Of a stretch of 64,000 nucleotides of DNA, positions 53,122-61,045 are shown piece by piece. The stretch lies in assembly GCA_018824085.1 (NCBI GenBank), contig JAHJHI010000001.1, forward strand, positions 1-64,000. Reading direction: 5' to 3'. Both the position numbers and the translations under genes were made by a program. The first letter of the stretch is position 1, and every line of letters begins with the position of its first letter. The notes below the pieces were generated by a model. That model saw nothing but the letters and a program-made list of their open reading frames with translations, did no database searches and was not told where the DNA came from. Origin of the DNA: Gammaproteobacteria bacterium. GTDB lineage: Bacteria > Pseudomonadota > Gammaproteobacteria > Burkholderiales > Rhodocyclaceae.

Positions 53122-53445
53122 TCAGCAGTTGGTGCAGGAAGGCGCGGCCTCGGCACAGGGCGTGCCACGGCAGCAATTCTCGGTCAGGTAGGCCATCAGG
53201 TCGCCCATGCAGGCGTAGTCGGCGCGATAGATCAGGTTGCGGCCCTCGCGCGACTGCATCAGCAATCCGGCATTCGTCAGTTCCTTCAGATGAAAGGACA
53301 GGCTGGTCGGTGCGACAGCCAGCGCGGCGGCCAGCGCGCCCGGTGTCATCCCTTCCGGGCCGGCGACGACAAGTGCCCGGAAGACACGCAGGCGCACTTC
53401 CTGGGCAAGCGCGGCAAGCGCGCGGATGACGTTCTGTTCATTCAT
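53122..53445 (-). CDS. arsR: ArsR-family arsenic-responsive repressor
   Basis: This 107-residue winged-helix repressor has the HTH LAAALAVAPTSLSFHLKELTNAGLLMQSREGRNLIYRAD. The usual metal-binding CVC in the recognition helix is absent. Instead Cys cluster at the C-terminus (ENCCRGTPC, SCTNC), as in the other ArsR subtypes that bind As(III) there. It should repress this operon until arsenite binds. A perfect operator palindrome lies 2-19 bases upstream of its start. Confidence 0.94.
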   Translation of the reverse strand: MNEQNVIRALAALAQEVRLRVFRALVVAGPEGMTPGALAAALAVAPTSLSFHLKELTNAGLLMQSREGRNLIYRADYACMGDLMAYLTENCCRGTPCAEAAPSCTNC

Positions 53446-53446
53446 T

Positions 53447-53464
53447 ATTCAATAATAATTGAAT
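53447..53464. promoter_or_regulatory. ArsR operator palindrome
   Basis: ATTCAAT-AATA-ATTGAAT is a perfect inverted repeat with 7-base arms, immediately upstream of arsR, in A+T-rich DNA that contrasts with its surroundings. It resembles ArsR/SmtB-family operators (TTCAA..TTGAA type). Its position implies autorepression of the ars operon; the divergent modE start is 69 bases away. Confidence 0.75.
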
Positions 53465-53532
53465 TATTGGATTGTGTGAAGCGACACTGCGCGTCCGGCC
53501 CCTGTCGCCGCAATTCCGCTACGCTGCCGCGC

Positions 53533-53910
53533 ATGACGTCCGAACCATCCATCCCGCTCGTGCTGGTCAGGCCACGGCTGTACATCGGTGACCGCATCGC
53601 CATCGGCCCGGGCAAGATCGACCTGCTGCGCCAGGTGGCCGACACCCGTTCGATCAGCGCCGCAGCGCGCGCGATGGGCATGACCTACAAGCGCGCGTGG
53701 CTGCTCATCGACTCGCTGAATCAGGGATTCGGTCGTCCCGTCGTCGAAGCATCTTCCGGCGGGCGCGGCGGCGGCGGCGCGCGGCTCACACCGCTTGGCG
53801 ACAGCCTGATCGAGGCTTACACAAGGCTTGAACGCGCGCTGTCCGGCACCTGCGCGGCGGAGCTGGATGCGCTGCGCGCACTGGCGGAGATGTCGATTGC
53901 GCGCGACTGA
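53533..53910 (+). CDS. modE: ModE-type HTH regulator lacking Mop/TOBE domains
   Basis: This 125-residue protein holds only the winged-helix domain of ModE: PGKIDLLRQVADTRSISAAARAMGMTYKRAWLLIDSLNQGFGRPVVEASSGG, GGGARLTPLGDSLIEAYTRLE. E. coli ModE is about twice as long, with two C-terminal Mop domains that bind molybdate; these are absent, so sensing must occur differently. It is followed by modABC after 40 bases. The ORF track's earlier start runs into arsR and its operator; ATG at 53533 is correct. Confidence 0.9.
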   Translation: MTSEPSIPLVLVRPRLYIGDRIAIGPGKIDLLRQVADTRSISAAARAMGMTYKRAWLLIDSLNQGFGRPVVEASSGGRGGGGARLTPLGDSLIEAYTRLERALSGTCAAELDALRALAEMSIARD

Positions 53911-53915
53911 GCGAG

Positions 53916-53937
53916 CGTTATATCCTTTATGTCAACA
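53916..53937. promoter_or_regulatory. Possible ModE box ahead of modA
   Basis: The modE-modA gap contains CGTTATAT, the known ModE half-site sequence, followed by CCTTTATGTCAAC, an imperfect second half. It suggests separate, molybdate-responsive control of modABC. Right-half similarity is weak. Confidence 0.4.
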
Positions 53938-53950
53938 CGCCACCCCGGTC

Positions 53951-54739
53951 ATGGCCCGCATGCTCAGATTGCTGCTCAGACTCGCCTTGCTGTGCCTGCC
54001 GGCCTTCGCCCAGGCCGCGGATGTTCCGGCCATCGCGGCGGCGGCCGACCTCAAGTTCGCGCTGACCGATCTCGCGCAGCGATTCGAGAAAGACACCGGC
54101 CGGCGCGTTCGCCTGAGCTTCGGCTCGTCCGGCAATTTCACGCAGCAGATCGAACAGGGCGCGCCATTCGAACTTTTCCTCAGCGCCGACGAACAGTTCG
54201 TGTTCCGTCTGGCTGACCGGGGCCTGACGACCGACCGCGGCGTGCTCTATGCGATCGGCCGGCTGGTGCTGTTCGCGCCCGCCGGCTCGGCCCTGCGCCC
54301 GGACGAGGACATGAAGGATCTGCGCGCGGCGCTGGCCGACGGGCGCCTGCGTCGTTTCGCCATTGCAAACCCTGCCCACGCGCCGTATGGCCGCGCCGCG
54401 CGCGCCGCGCTGCGCCACGCCGGGCTGTGGGACGACATCGAACCCCGGCTGGTGCTCGGCGAGAACGCCGCGCAGGCCACGCAGTTCGCCGCGTCCGGCG
54501 CAAGCCAGGGCGGCATCGTGCCGTTGTCGCTGTCAAAGGCGCCGGAAGTGGCCAGCCTGGGCACCTTCGCGCTGATCCCCGCGCAATGGCATGCGGACGA
54601 GCCGTTGCGCCAGAGAATGGTGCTGATGCGCGGCGCCGGCGCCACCGCGCGCGCCTTCCACGATTACCTGCAGCAACCGGCCGCGCGTGCGCAGCTTGCC
54701 CGTTCCGGTTTCACGCTGCCGGACGAGCGCAGCCACTGA
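53951..54739 (+). CDS. modA: Molybdate-binding periplasmic protein
   Basis: This 262-residue protein has a signal peptide (MLRLLLRLALLCLPAFAQA) and the ModA motifs IAAAADLKFALTDLAQRFEKDTG, SFGSSGNFTQQIEQGAPFELFLSADE, FAIANPAHAPYGRAARAAL, LGENAAQATQFAASGASQGGIVPLS and AFHDYLQQPAARAQLARSGF. It captures molybdate for ModBC. ATG at 53951 is preferred over the track's upstream start; ATG at 53960 is possible. It overlaps modB by 1 base (TGATG). Confidence 0.94.
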   Translation: MARMLRLLLRLALLCLPAFAQAADVPAIAAAADLKFALTDLAQRFEKDTGRRVRLSFGSSGNFTQQIEQGAPFELFLSADEQFVFRLADRGLTTDRGVLYAIGRLVLFAPAGSALRPDEDMKDLRAALADGRLRRFAIANPAHAPYGRAARAALRHAGLWDDIEPRLVLGENAAQATQFAASGASQGGIVPLSLSKAPEVASLGTFALIPAQWHADEPLRQRMVLMRGAGATARAFHDYLQQPAARAQLARSGFTLPDERSH

Positions 54740-55413
54740 TGGACTGGGCCGCCATCGTCCTGTCGGCGAAGCTGGCCGCCGTCACGCTCGTCATCCTGAT
54801 ACCGATGGCCGTGGGCGTCGCGCGCTGGCTTGCCGTCACGACGAATCGCGCCAAGCCCTGGCTGGAGGGCCTGCTGGCACTGCCGCTGGTGCTGCCGCCC
54901 ACCGTCGTCGGCTACTACCTTCTGGTCGCAATGGGCAACCGGTCGGCGCCCGGACGACTGTTCGAATCGCTGACGGGGCACACGCTGGCGTTCAGTTTCA
55001 GCGGTCTGGTGCTGGCGTCCATCGTTGTCAACGTGCCGTTCGCCGTTCAGCCGGTACAGCGGGCGTTCGAATCCATCGCGCCTGAAATACGCGAAGCGGC
55101 GCAATGCTGCGGCCTCTCCTTCTGGCAGGCCATGTTCAGGATCGAATTGCCCCTCGCCTGGCCCGGCATCCTGTCGGCCTGTGTATTGACGTTCGCGCAC
55201 ACGCTGGGTGAATTCGGTGTCGTGCTCATGGTGGGCGGCAACATTCCGGGCGAAACGCAGACGGTGGCGATTTCGATCTACGACCGCACCCAGGCCTTCG
55301 ACCATGCATCCGCCGGCGCGATGGCGGCCGCGCTGCTCATCGTGTCGCTGGTGACCATCGCGGTCAGCTACGGTCTGGTCGAACGCTTGATGCGGCGCCG
55401 GCGCAGCGCATGA
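54739..55413 (+). CDS. modB: Molybdate ABC transporter permease
   Basis: This 224-residue inner-membrane permease has five or six helices, the start LPLVLPPTVVGYYLLVAMG, and the EAA loop IREAAQCCGLSFWQAMFRIELPLAWPGILSACVLTFAHTLGEFGVVLMVGGNIPGETQT. All are standard for ModB. It overlaps modA by 1 base and modC by 4 bases. Confidence 0.95.
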   Translation: MDWAAIVLSAKLAAVTLVILIPMAVGVARWLAVTTNRAKPWLEGLLALPLVLPPTVVGYYLLVAMGNRSAPGRLFESLTGHTLAFSFSGLVLASIVVNVPFAVQPVQRAFESIAPEIREAAQCCGLSFWQAMFRIELPLAWPGILSACVLTFAHTLGEFGVVLMVGGNIPGETQTVAISIYDRTQAFDHASAGAMAAALLIVSLVTIAVSYGLVERLMRRRRSA

Positions 55414-56495
55414 CGCTCGCGCTCGATCTGCGCCACGGCGCGCCGCGGCTGGATTTCCACGCCGAACTGCCGACCGGGCGCATCACGGCACTGCTCGGCC
55501 CCTCGGGCAGCGGCAAGACATCGATATTGCGAGCGATCGCCGGCCTCATCCGGCTTGAAGGCGCGGACATCCGCCTTGGAACCGATGTCTGGAACGACGA
55601 CCGGACGCACCGACCCACGCGCGAGCGCTCGATCGGACTGGTGCCGCAGCAATACGGCCTGTTCCCGCACATGAGTGCGCTGCGCAACGTGGAAACCGCA
55701 CTTGGCAACCTGCCGCCGGCACAGCGCAGCGAACGCGCGCATGCGGCGATCGAACTGGCCCACGTCGCCGGGCTGGAAGCGCGCTATCCGCATGAACTGT
55801 CCGGAGGACAGAAGCAGCGCGTCGCGCTGGCCCGCGCCATCGCACGCCAGCCGGCCGTGCTGCTGCTCGACGAGCCGTTCTCGGCGGTCGACCGCAGCAC
55901 GCGCAAGCGGCTATATGTGGAATTGCGTCGCCTGCACGGGCAGTTGCAGAACACCATCGTGCTGGTCACGCATGATCTCGATGAAGCCGCGCAGCTCGCC
56001 CATCACCTGTGTCTGATCCGCCATGGCCGCCTGCTGCAGTCCGGCCCGACCGGTGACGTGCTGACCCGTCCGCGCAGCGAGGAGTCAGCCCGCCTGCTGG
56101 ACATTCCGAACGTTTTCGACGGTCGTGTGGAAAGACTGAGCGACGGCAACTGCCTCCTGCACTGGGGCCCGCATGCGTTGCGCGTGCCCTGCCCTGACGC
56201 CCCGGATGGCGCGCGCATCCGCTGGGCCGTGCTGCCGTCAAACGTCCTGCTCGCGCGCCCCGACAAGCCCTGGGAAAGCCATCTCGAAAACCCGGTTCCG
56301 GCGCAGGTACTGGAGGTGATCGAGCTGGGCGGCGAAGCCGTCGTGCGGGTGAAGGTGTTCGGCCTGGACGACTGCATGCTGCAGCTGCGCCTGCCGATGC
56401 GGGCGATCCGGCGCTATCACGTCGCACCCGGTCATGCGATCACGATCTGCCTGCGCTCCGCGGACATCGTGCCGCTGCTCGACAGCGGGGACTGA
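55410..56495 (+). CDS. modC: Molybdate ABC transporter ATP-binding protein
   Basis: This 361-residue ATPase has Walker A LLGPSGSGKTSI (about residue 30), signature LSGGQKQR (about 130), Walker B VLLLDEPFSAVD (about 150), the switch His in LVTHDLDEA, and a C-terminal TOBE/Mop domain (about 290-355: VLEVIELGGEAVVRVKVFG...LRLPMRAIRRYHVAPGHAI). It binds ModB and may be regulated by molybdate through that domain. Convergent with rnhB. Confidence 0.95.
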   Translation: MTLALDLRHGAPRLDFHAELPTGRITALLGPSGSGKTSILRAIAGLIRLEGADIRLGTDVWNDDRTHRPTRERSIGLVPQQYGLFPHMSALRNVETALGNLPPAQRSERAHAAIELAHVAGLEARYPHELSGGQKQRVALARAIARQPAVLLLDEPFSAVDRSTRKRLYVELRRLHGQLQNTIVLVTHDLDEAAQLAHHLCLIRHGRLLQSGPTGDVLTRPRSEESARLLDIPNVFDGRVERLSDGNCLLHWGPHALRVPCPDAPDGARIRWAVLPSNVLLARPDKPWESHLENPVPAQVLEVIELGGEAVVRVKVFGLDDCMLQLRLPMRAIRRYHVAPGHAITICLRSADIVPLLDSGD

Positions 56496-56502
56496 AGCTG
56501 CG

Positions 56503-57069
56503 TCAGAAGTCTGGCGCGCACTGCGCCACTGGCGCGAAGCTGCGCCGATGTATGGGTGACGGACCGTGCGCCCGCAGCGCGGCCAGATGCTCCGGCGTCG
56601 GATAGCCCTTGTGGCGGGCAATGCCGTACAGCGGATACTGCTCGGCAAGGCGCAGCATTTCGTGGTCGCGATCGGTCTTTGCCAGTATCGACGCTGCCGA
56701 AATTGCGGCTTCAAGGGCATCGCCGCCAACGACGGCCCGCGCCGGCATCAGCAGGCCCGGCGGAATCCGGTTGCCGTCGATCAGTACCTGCGTCGGTTGC
56801 ACGGCGAGCGCTTCGATCGCGCGTCGCATCGCCAGCATGCTGGCGTGCAGGATGTTCAGGCGATCGATTTCCTCGACGCTGGCAACGCCCACCGCCCAGG
56901 CCAGCGCACGCTCGCGAATCAGCGGCGCCAGCGCTTCCCGTTTTTTCTCCGACAGCTTTTTCGAATCCGCCAGACCGTCGATCGGGCGTGCCGGATCGAG
57001 AATCACGGCGGCTGCGTAGACCGGTCCGCACAACGGCCCGCGACCCGCTTCATCCACACCCGCAATCAT
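56503..57069 (-). CDS. rnhB: Ribonuclease HII
   Basis: This 188-residue enzyme removes RNA from RNA-DNA hybrids, including single ribonucleotides. It has [23 protein letters not shown] with the catalytic Asp-Glu pair, [35 protein letters not shown] and [17 protein letters not shown]. The ORF track version begins too early inside lpxB; ATG at 57069 overlaps the lpxB stop by 4 bases. Last gene of the lipid A operon. Confidence 0.96.
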   Translation of the reverse strand: MIAGVDEAGRGPLCGPVYAAAVILDPARPIDGLADSKKLSEKKREALAPLIRERALAWAVGVASVEEIDRLNILHASMLAMRRAIEALAVQPTQVLIDGNRIPPGLLMPARAVVGGDALEAAISAASILAKTDRDHEMLRLAEQYPLYGIARHKGYPTPEHLAALRAHGPSPIHRRSFAPVAQCAPDF

Positions 57070-58223
57070 GGCGCCGCCGCCGGAAGGTGCGCCAGGATGG
57101 CCGCCGCGGCGCGGCTCGCGGTGTCGCAGCGCAAGGCGGTGTGTATGCGCTCGAAATGCTCCAGCTGCGTGGCTCGCGCAGCCTCGTCGCCGAGCAGCGC
57201 ATCCAGCGCGTCTGCCAGCTTCAGCGGCGTGGCATCGTGCTGCAGCAGTTCGGGCACCACGGCGCTGCCTTCCAGTATGTTTGGCAGTCCGACCCAGGGC
57301 TGGTAGGCCATGCGCTTCATGATCTGCCAGGACACCGGATGCATGCGGTAGGCGATGACGTGCGGCGCGCGGCACAACGCGGCCTCCAGCGTGGCCGTGC
57401 CACTGGCGACGAGCGCGGCATCGCAGGCCATCATCGCGTCACGGGCATGGCCGAACAGGATGGAGATCGGCAGGTCGGTGGCCTTGCGCTCCCACAGCGC
57501 ATGCTCGAACAGCTTGCGTGTTTCGCGCGTGGTCAGCGGCACGAGGAAGCGCAGCGCCGGGTGACGGTCGTGCAGCTCGCGCGCCGCGTCGATCCAGGTG
57601 GCCGCGTTATAGCGCAACTCGGACTGGCGGCTGCCCGGCAGCAAGGCCACGACGCGTGCGCTGGCGGGAAGTGCCAGCCGCTCACGCGCCGCCTGGCGCT
57701 GCGGCGCGGGCGAGATCTCGTCGGCGAACGGGTGTCCGACGTAGCTCACCGGCACGCCCGCCTTTTCGTACAACTCGGGTTCGAACGGGAACAGACAGAG
57801 CATGCGCGACACGCTGCGTGCGATGCCCTTGATCCGTCCACCGCGCCAGGCCCAGATCGACGGACTGACATAGTGGATGGCCGGTATGCCCGCATCGCGC
57901 AGGTTCCGCTCCAGCCACAGGTTGAAGTCAGGCGCGTCAACGCCGATGAAGGCCGCCGGGCGCGCTGCCAGCAGCCGCTGCAGCAGTCGCTTGCGGATGC
58001 CCGACAGCTCGCGGTAGTGACGCAGAACTTCGACGTAGCCGCGAACCGACAGCTTCTCCGCCGGCCACCAGGCATCCAGCCCGGCCGACGCCATGCGCGG
58101 GCCGCCGATGCCGACGAAATCGATATCGGGTCGCGCGCTGCGCAGCGCTTTCATGAGGTGTGCGGCCAGCTGGTCGCCGGATGCTTCCCCGGCGACCATG
58201 GCCACCGTGATGCGGGAGGCCAT
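57066..58223 (-). CDS. lpxB: Lipid-A-disaccharide synthase
   Basis: This 385-residue GT-B fold glycosyltransferase joins UDP-2,3-diacylglucosamine and lipid X. Motifs are [69 protein letters not shown] and [26 protein letters not shown]. It acts on the cytoplasmic face of the inner membrane. Its start codon overlaps the lpxA stop (shared base). Confidence 0.96.
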   Translation of the reverse strand: MASRITVAMVAGEASGDQLAAHLMKALRSARPDIDFVGIGGPRMASAGLDAWWPAEKLSVRGYVEVLRHYRELSGIRKRLLQRLLAARPAAFIGVDAPDFNLWLERNLRDAGIPAIHYVSPSIWAWRGGRIKGIARSVSRMLCLFPFEPELYEKAGVPVSYVGHPFADEISPAPQRQAARERLALPASARVVALLPGSRQSELRYNAATWIDAARELHDRHPALRFLVPLTTRETRKLFEHALWERKATDLPISILFGHARDAMMACDAALVASGTATLEAALCRAPHVIAYRMHPVSWQIMKRMAYQPWVGLPNILEGSAVVPELLQHDATPLKLADALDALLGDEAARATQLEHFERIHTALRCDTASRAAAAILAHLPAAAP

Positions 58224-59002
58224 TATCGGATGATGCCGCGTCCGCCGGAGGCAAGAAAGTCTGCGAGCAGGCCAACCTCGGGCACGCTTTTCGCCGCATC
58301 TGCGACGGCCTGCTTTGCGTCCTCGAGCGACAGGCCCTCGCGATACAAGGTCTTGTAGGCGCGCTTGATGGCCGTGATGGCTTCACTGCTGTAGCCGCGC
58401 CGACGCAGTCCTTCGCTGTTGATGCCGTGCGGCGTGGCCGGCACGCCGTTGGCGAGCACGAATGGCGGCACGTCCTGCAGCACGCTGGAATGCACGCCGC
58501 AGAAACTGTGAGCCCCTACGCGGACGAACTGATGAACCCCGGTGAAGCCGCCGAGAATCGCCCAGTCGCCGATATGGACATGCCCGGCCAGCGCGGTGTT
58601 GTTCGCCATGATCGTGTGGCTGCCGACCTGGCAGTCATGGGCCACGTGCACATAGGCCATGATCCAGTTGTCGTCACCGACGCGCGTCACGCCGACGTCC
58701 TGCGTGGTGCCGCAATTCATCGTCACGTATTCGCGCACGGTGTTGCGGTCGCCGATTTCGAGTCGGGTCGGCTCGCCTGCGTACTTCTTGTCCTGCGGCG
58801 CACCGCCGATGGAGCAGAAGGGGTGGAACACGTTCTCGCGACCGATGCGCGTATGCCCGTCGATGACGACGTGCGGATGCACTCGCGTGCCCTCGCCGAT
58901 CTCGACGTGGGCGCCGATCACGCTATAGGCGCCGATCTCCACGCCATCCGCGATACGGGCGGTCGGCGCGACGATGGCGGTCGGATGGATGACGGAGCCC
59001 AT
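58223..59002 (-). CDS. lpxA: UDP-N-acetylglucosamine acyltransferase
   Basis: This 259-residue left-handed beta-helix acyltransferase performs the first step of lipid A synthesis. Hexapeptide repeats run from IHPTAIVAPTARIADGVEIGAYSVIGAHVEIGEGTRVHPHVVIDG onward. The catalytic His is in YVHVAHDCQVG, and NTVREYVTMNCGTTQD, GINSEGLRRRGYSSEAI are conserved. The start at 59002 (MGSVIHPTA) overlaps the fabZ stop. Confidence 0.96.
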   Translation of the reverse strand: MGSVIHPTAIVAPTARIADGVEIGAYSVIGAHVEIGEGTRVHPHVVIDGHTRIGRENVFHPFCSIGGAPQDKKYAGEPTRLEIGDRNTVREYVTMNCGTTQDVGVTRVGDDNWIMAYVHVAHDCQVGSHTIMANNTALAGHVHIGDWAILGGFTGVHQFVRVGAHSFCGVHSSVLQDVPPFVLANGVPATPHGINSEGLRRRGYSSEAITAIKRAYKTLYREGLSLEDAKQAVADAAKSVPEVGLLADFLASGGRGIIR

Positions 59003-59436
59003 CAGGTCGGGCGCACCGCACAGAGCAACTCGGTTTCGGCGACGACATTGCCGTCGACGACCGCGCGCGCCGCGTACTTCCAGATGCCGCGCATGTTGCG
59101 GATCAGATCGACTTCGAGAATGAGCTGGTCGCCCGCCATCACCGGTTTCTTGAACCGTGTGTTGTCGATGCCGCACAGGTAATAGACGGAGTCCTTGTCG
59201 GGTGTCGTACCCAGCGTTTCAAAGGACAGGATGGCCGCAGCCTGCGCCAGCGCTTCCACGATCAGCACGCCCGGCATGACCGGGTGGTTCGGGAAGTGGC
59301 CGGGGAAAAACGGCTCGTTGATCGATACGTTCTTCAGCGCACGGATGTATTTGTTCGCTTCGACATCGAGCACCCTGTCCACCAGCAGGAAGGGAAAACG
59401 GTGCGGCAGCGACTTCAGCACCTCGTGTATGTCCAT
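59002..59436 (-). CDS. fabZ: 3-hydroxyacyl-[ACP] dehydratase
   Basis: This 144-residue hot-dog fold enzyme has [24 protein letters not shown], the catalytic His in [26 protein letters not shown] and the conserved [18 protein letters not shown]. It dehydrates 3-hydroxyacyl-ACP in fatty acid synthesis and shares substrate supply with LpxA/LpxD, explaining its place in this operon. The track's extension upstream of 59436 is shadow. Confidence 0.97.
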   Translation of the reverse strand: MDIHEVLKSLPHRFPFLLVDRVLDVEANKYIRALKNVSINEPFFPGHFPNHPVMPGVLIVEALAQAAAILSFETLGTTPDKDSVYYLCGIDNTRFKKPVMAGDQLILEVDLIRNMRGIWKYAARAVVDGNVVAETELLCAVRPT

Positions 59437-59446
59437 GGATTTCAAT

Positions 59447-60487
59447 TCAGTCTTCCTTGATGCTTTGCAGTGATGCAAGTTGGCGCTCGAGCGTGCGCAC
59501 CCTGTCTGCCAACGCGTCGAGCTGACGCAGGCGGGCGAAATTGCGGGACCATTCACGATGTTCCATGAAGGGCACCGAGCCGGTATAGGTACCGGGCGAA
59601 ACGATGGATTTCGTCACCAGCGTGGCGGCTGAAACCATCACGTCATCGGCGATTTCCAGATGGCCGACAATGTTGGCGGCGCCGGCGATCATGCAGCGCC
59701 GGCCGATACGGGTGCTGCCCGCAACGGCGCAGCAACCGGCCATCGCGGTATGCTCGCCGATGTGCACGTTGTGTGCGATCTGTATCTGGTTGTCCAGCTT
59801 CACGCCGTCACCGATCACCGTGTCGTCCAGTGCGCCCCGGTCTATCGTCGTGCTGGCGCCGATCTCCACATCGTCCCCGATGAGTACCCGCCCGATCTGC
59901 GGAATCTTCACCCAGTGCGCCTCTGCATCCCGTGCAAAGCCGAAGCCGTCCGCTCCGATGACGGCACCGGAGTGGATGATGCCGCGCACCCCGACAACGC
60001 AGCGCGGATAGATGACAACCCGCGGATACAGGCGAGTGCCCGCGCCGACAACGCAGTCATCGCCCACGTTCGATCCGGCGCCGATGATCGCGCCGTCCCC
60101 GACGACCGCACGGGCCCCGATCACCGCGCCGGCACCGATGTGGGCACCGACGCCGATCTGCGCGGTTTCATGCACCGACGCACCAGGCTCGATGCCGGCT
60201 GCCGGCACCACTTCGGGATTGAGCACCTGCGCGACGCGCGCAAAATACAGGTAGGGATTGCGGATGCGGATGTGCGGCCTGAGCAGCCCGTCCCCATCGC
60301 CCGGCGACACGATCACGGCGCCCGCCGCGCTCGTCGCCAGTGCGCCCCTGTATCTGGGATTGGACAGGAAGGCGATCTGGCCTGGCCCGGCCTTATCCAG
60401 CGACGCGACCTGCTCGATCAGCAAATCCGCGTCGCCGTGCAGCTCGCCCCCCAGCCGGGCGACCAGGTCGCCAAGTCGGGCTGGCAT
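59447..60487 (-). CDS. lpxD: UDP-3-O-acylglucosamine N-acyltransferase
   Basis: This 346-residue enzyme has an N-terminal uridine-binding domain ([43 protein letters not shown]) and a beta-helix of hexapeptide repeats ([32 protein letters not shown]), with [22 protein letters not shown] and the catalytic His in [25 protein letters not shown]. It adds the N-linked acyl chain to the lipid A precursor. It lies 7 bases after the skp gene. Confidence 0.96.
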   Translation of the reverse strand: MPARLGDLVARLGGELHGDADLLIEQVASLDKAGPGQIAFLSNPRYRGALATSAAGAVIVSPGDGDGLLRPHIRIRNPYLYFARVAQVLNPEVVPAAGIEPGASVHETAQIGVGAHIGAGAVIGARAVVGDGAIIGAGSNVGDDCVVGAGTRLYPRVVIYPRCVVGVRGIIHSGAVIGADGFGFARDAEAHWVKIPQIGRVLIGDDVEIGASTTIDRGALDDTVIGDGVKLDNQIQIAHNVHIGEHTAMAGCCAVAGSTRIGRRCMIAGAANIVGHLEIADDVMVSAATLVTKSIVSPGTYTGSVPFMEHREWSRNFARLRQLDALADRVRTLERQLASLQSIKED

Positions 60488-60494
60488 GATCTTC

Positions 60495-61016
60495 CTACTT
60501 GCTCGCCGGCGGATCGGCCAGCGCCTTCAGTACCTTCTCGGTGATGTCGATGCGCGCGCTGCGATACACCACTTCCTGGAAGATGATGTCGTACTTGTCC
60601 GCCTCGGCGATGACCTTGATCGCCTTGTTGGCTCGATCAAGCACGCCGGCAAGCTCTTCGTTGCGACGCTGGTTGAGGTCTTCGCGATACTCGCGTTCCC
60701 GGCGTTGCATCTCCCGCGTCAGATCGTTGAACTCACGCTCCTTGGCACGGCGATCGCTGTCCGACAGCGTCACGGCGTTCTTTTCCATGTTCTGCTGCAT
60801 GCCCTGCAGCTGCTTGGCGAGCTTTTCGAGCTCCTGGCTGCGTTTCTCGAATTCCTTCTCGAGTTTCTTTTGCGCCCGCACGGCCGGTGCAGCCTCGCGC
60901 AGAATGCGCTCCGTATCGACGAAACCGATCTTGAAATCGGATTCGGCGCGCGACGAAGTGCTGACGCCGAGCGACAGCAGTGTGAGCAAGACGATTGATA
61001 GCGTGCGCAAGGACAT
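60495..61016 (-). CDS. skp: OmpH/Skp-family periplasmic chaperone
   Basis: This 173-residue protein has a signal peptide (TLSIVLLTLLSLGVSTSSRA), then FKIGFVDTERILREAAPAVRAQKKLEKEF, a long charged coiled coil (to about 120) and the C-terminal strand region (YDIIFQEVVYRSARIDITEKVLKAL). It chaperones unfolded outer-membrane proteins on their way to BamA, encoded just upstream. Confidence 0.95.
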   Translation of the reverse strand: MSLRTLSIVLLTLLSLGVSTSSRAESDFKIGFVDTERILREAAPAVRAQKKLEKEFEKRSQELEKLAKQLQGMQQNMEKNAVTLSDSDRRAKEREFNDLTREMQRREREYREDLNQRRNEELAGVLDRANKAIKVIAEADKYDIIFQEVVYRSARIDITEKVLKALADPPASK

Positions 61017-61045
61017 ACTCGACCTGTTTTCTGGGTGTTTCCGGA

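Noticed and set aside
56556-58358. 600-codon plus-strand ORF opposite rnhB and lpxB
   Set aside because: Antisense shadow without any recognisable motif; both minus-strand genes are certain.
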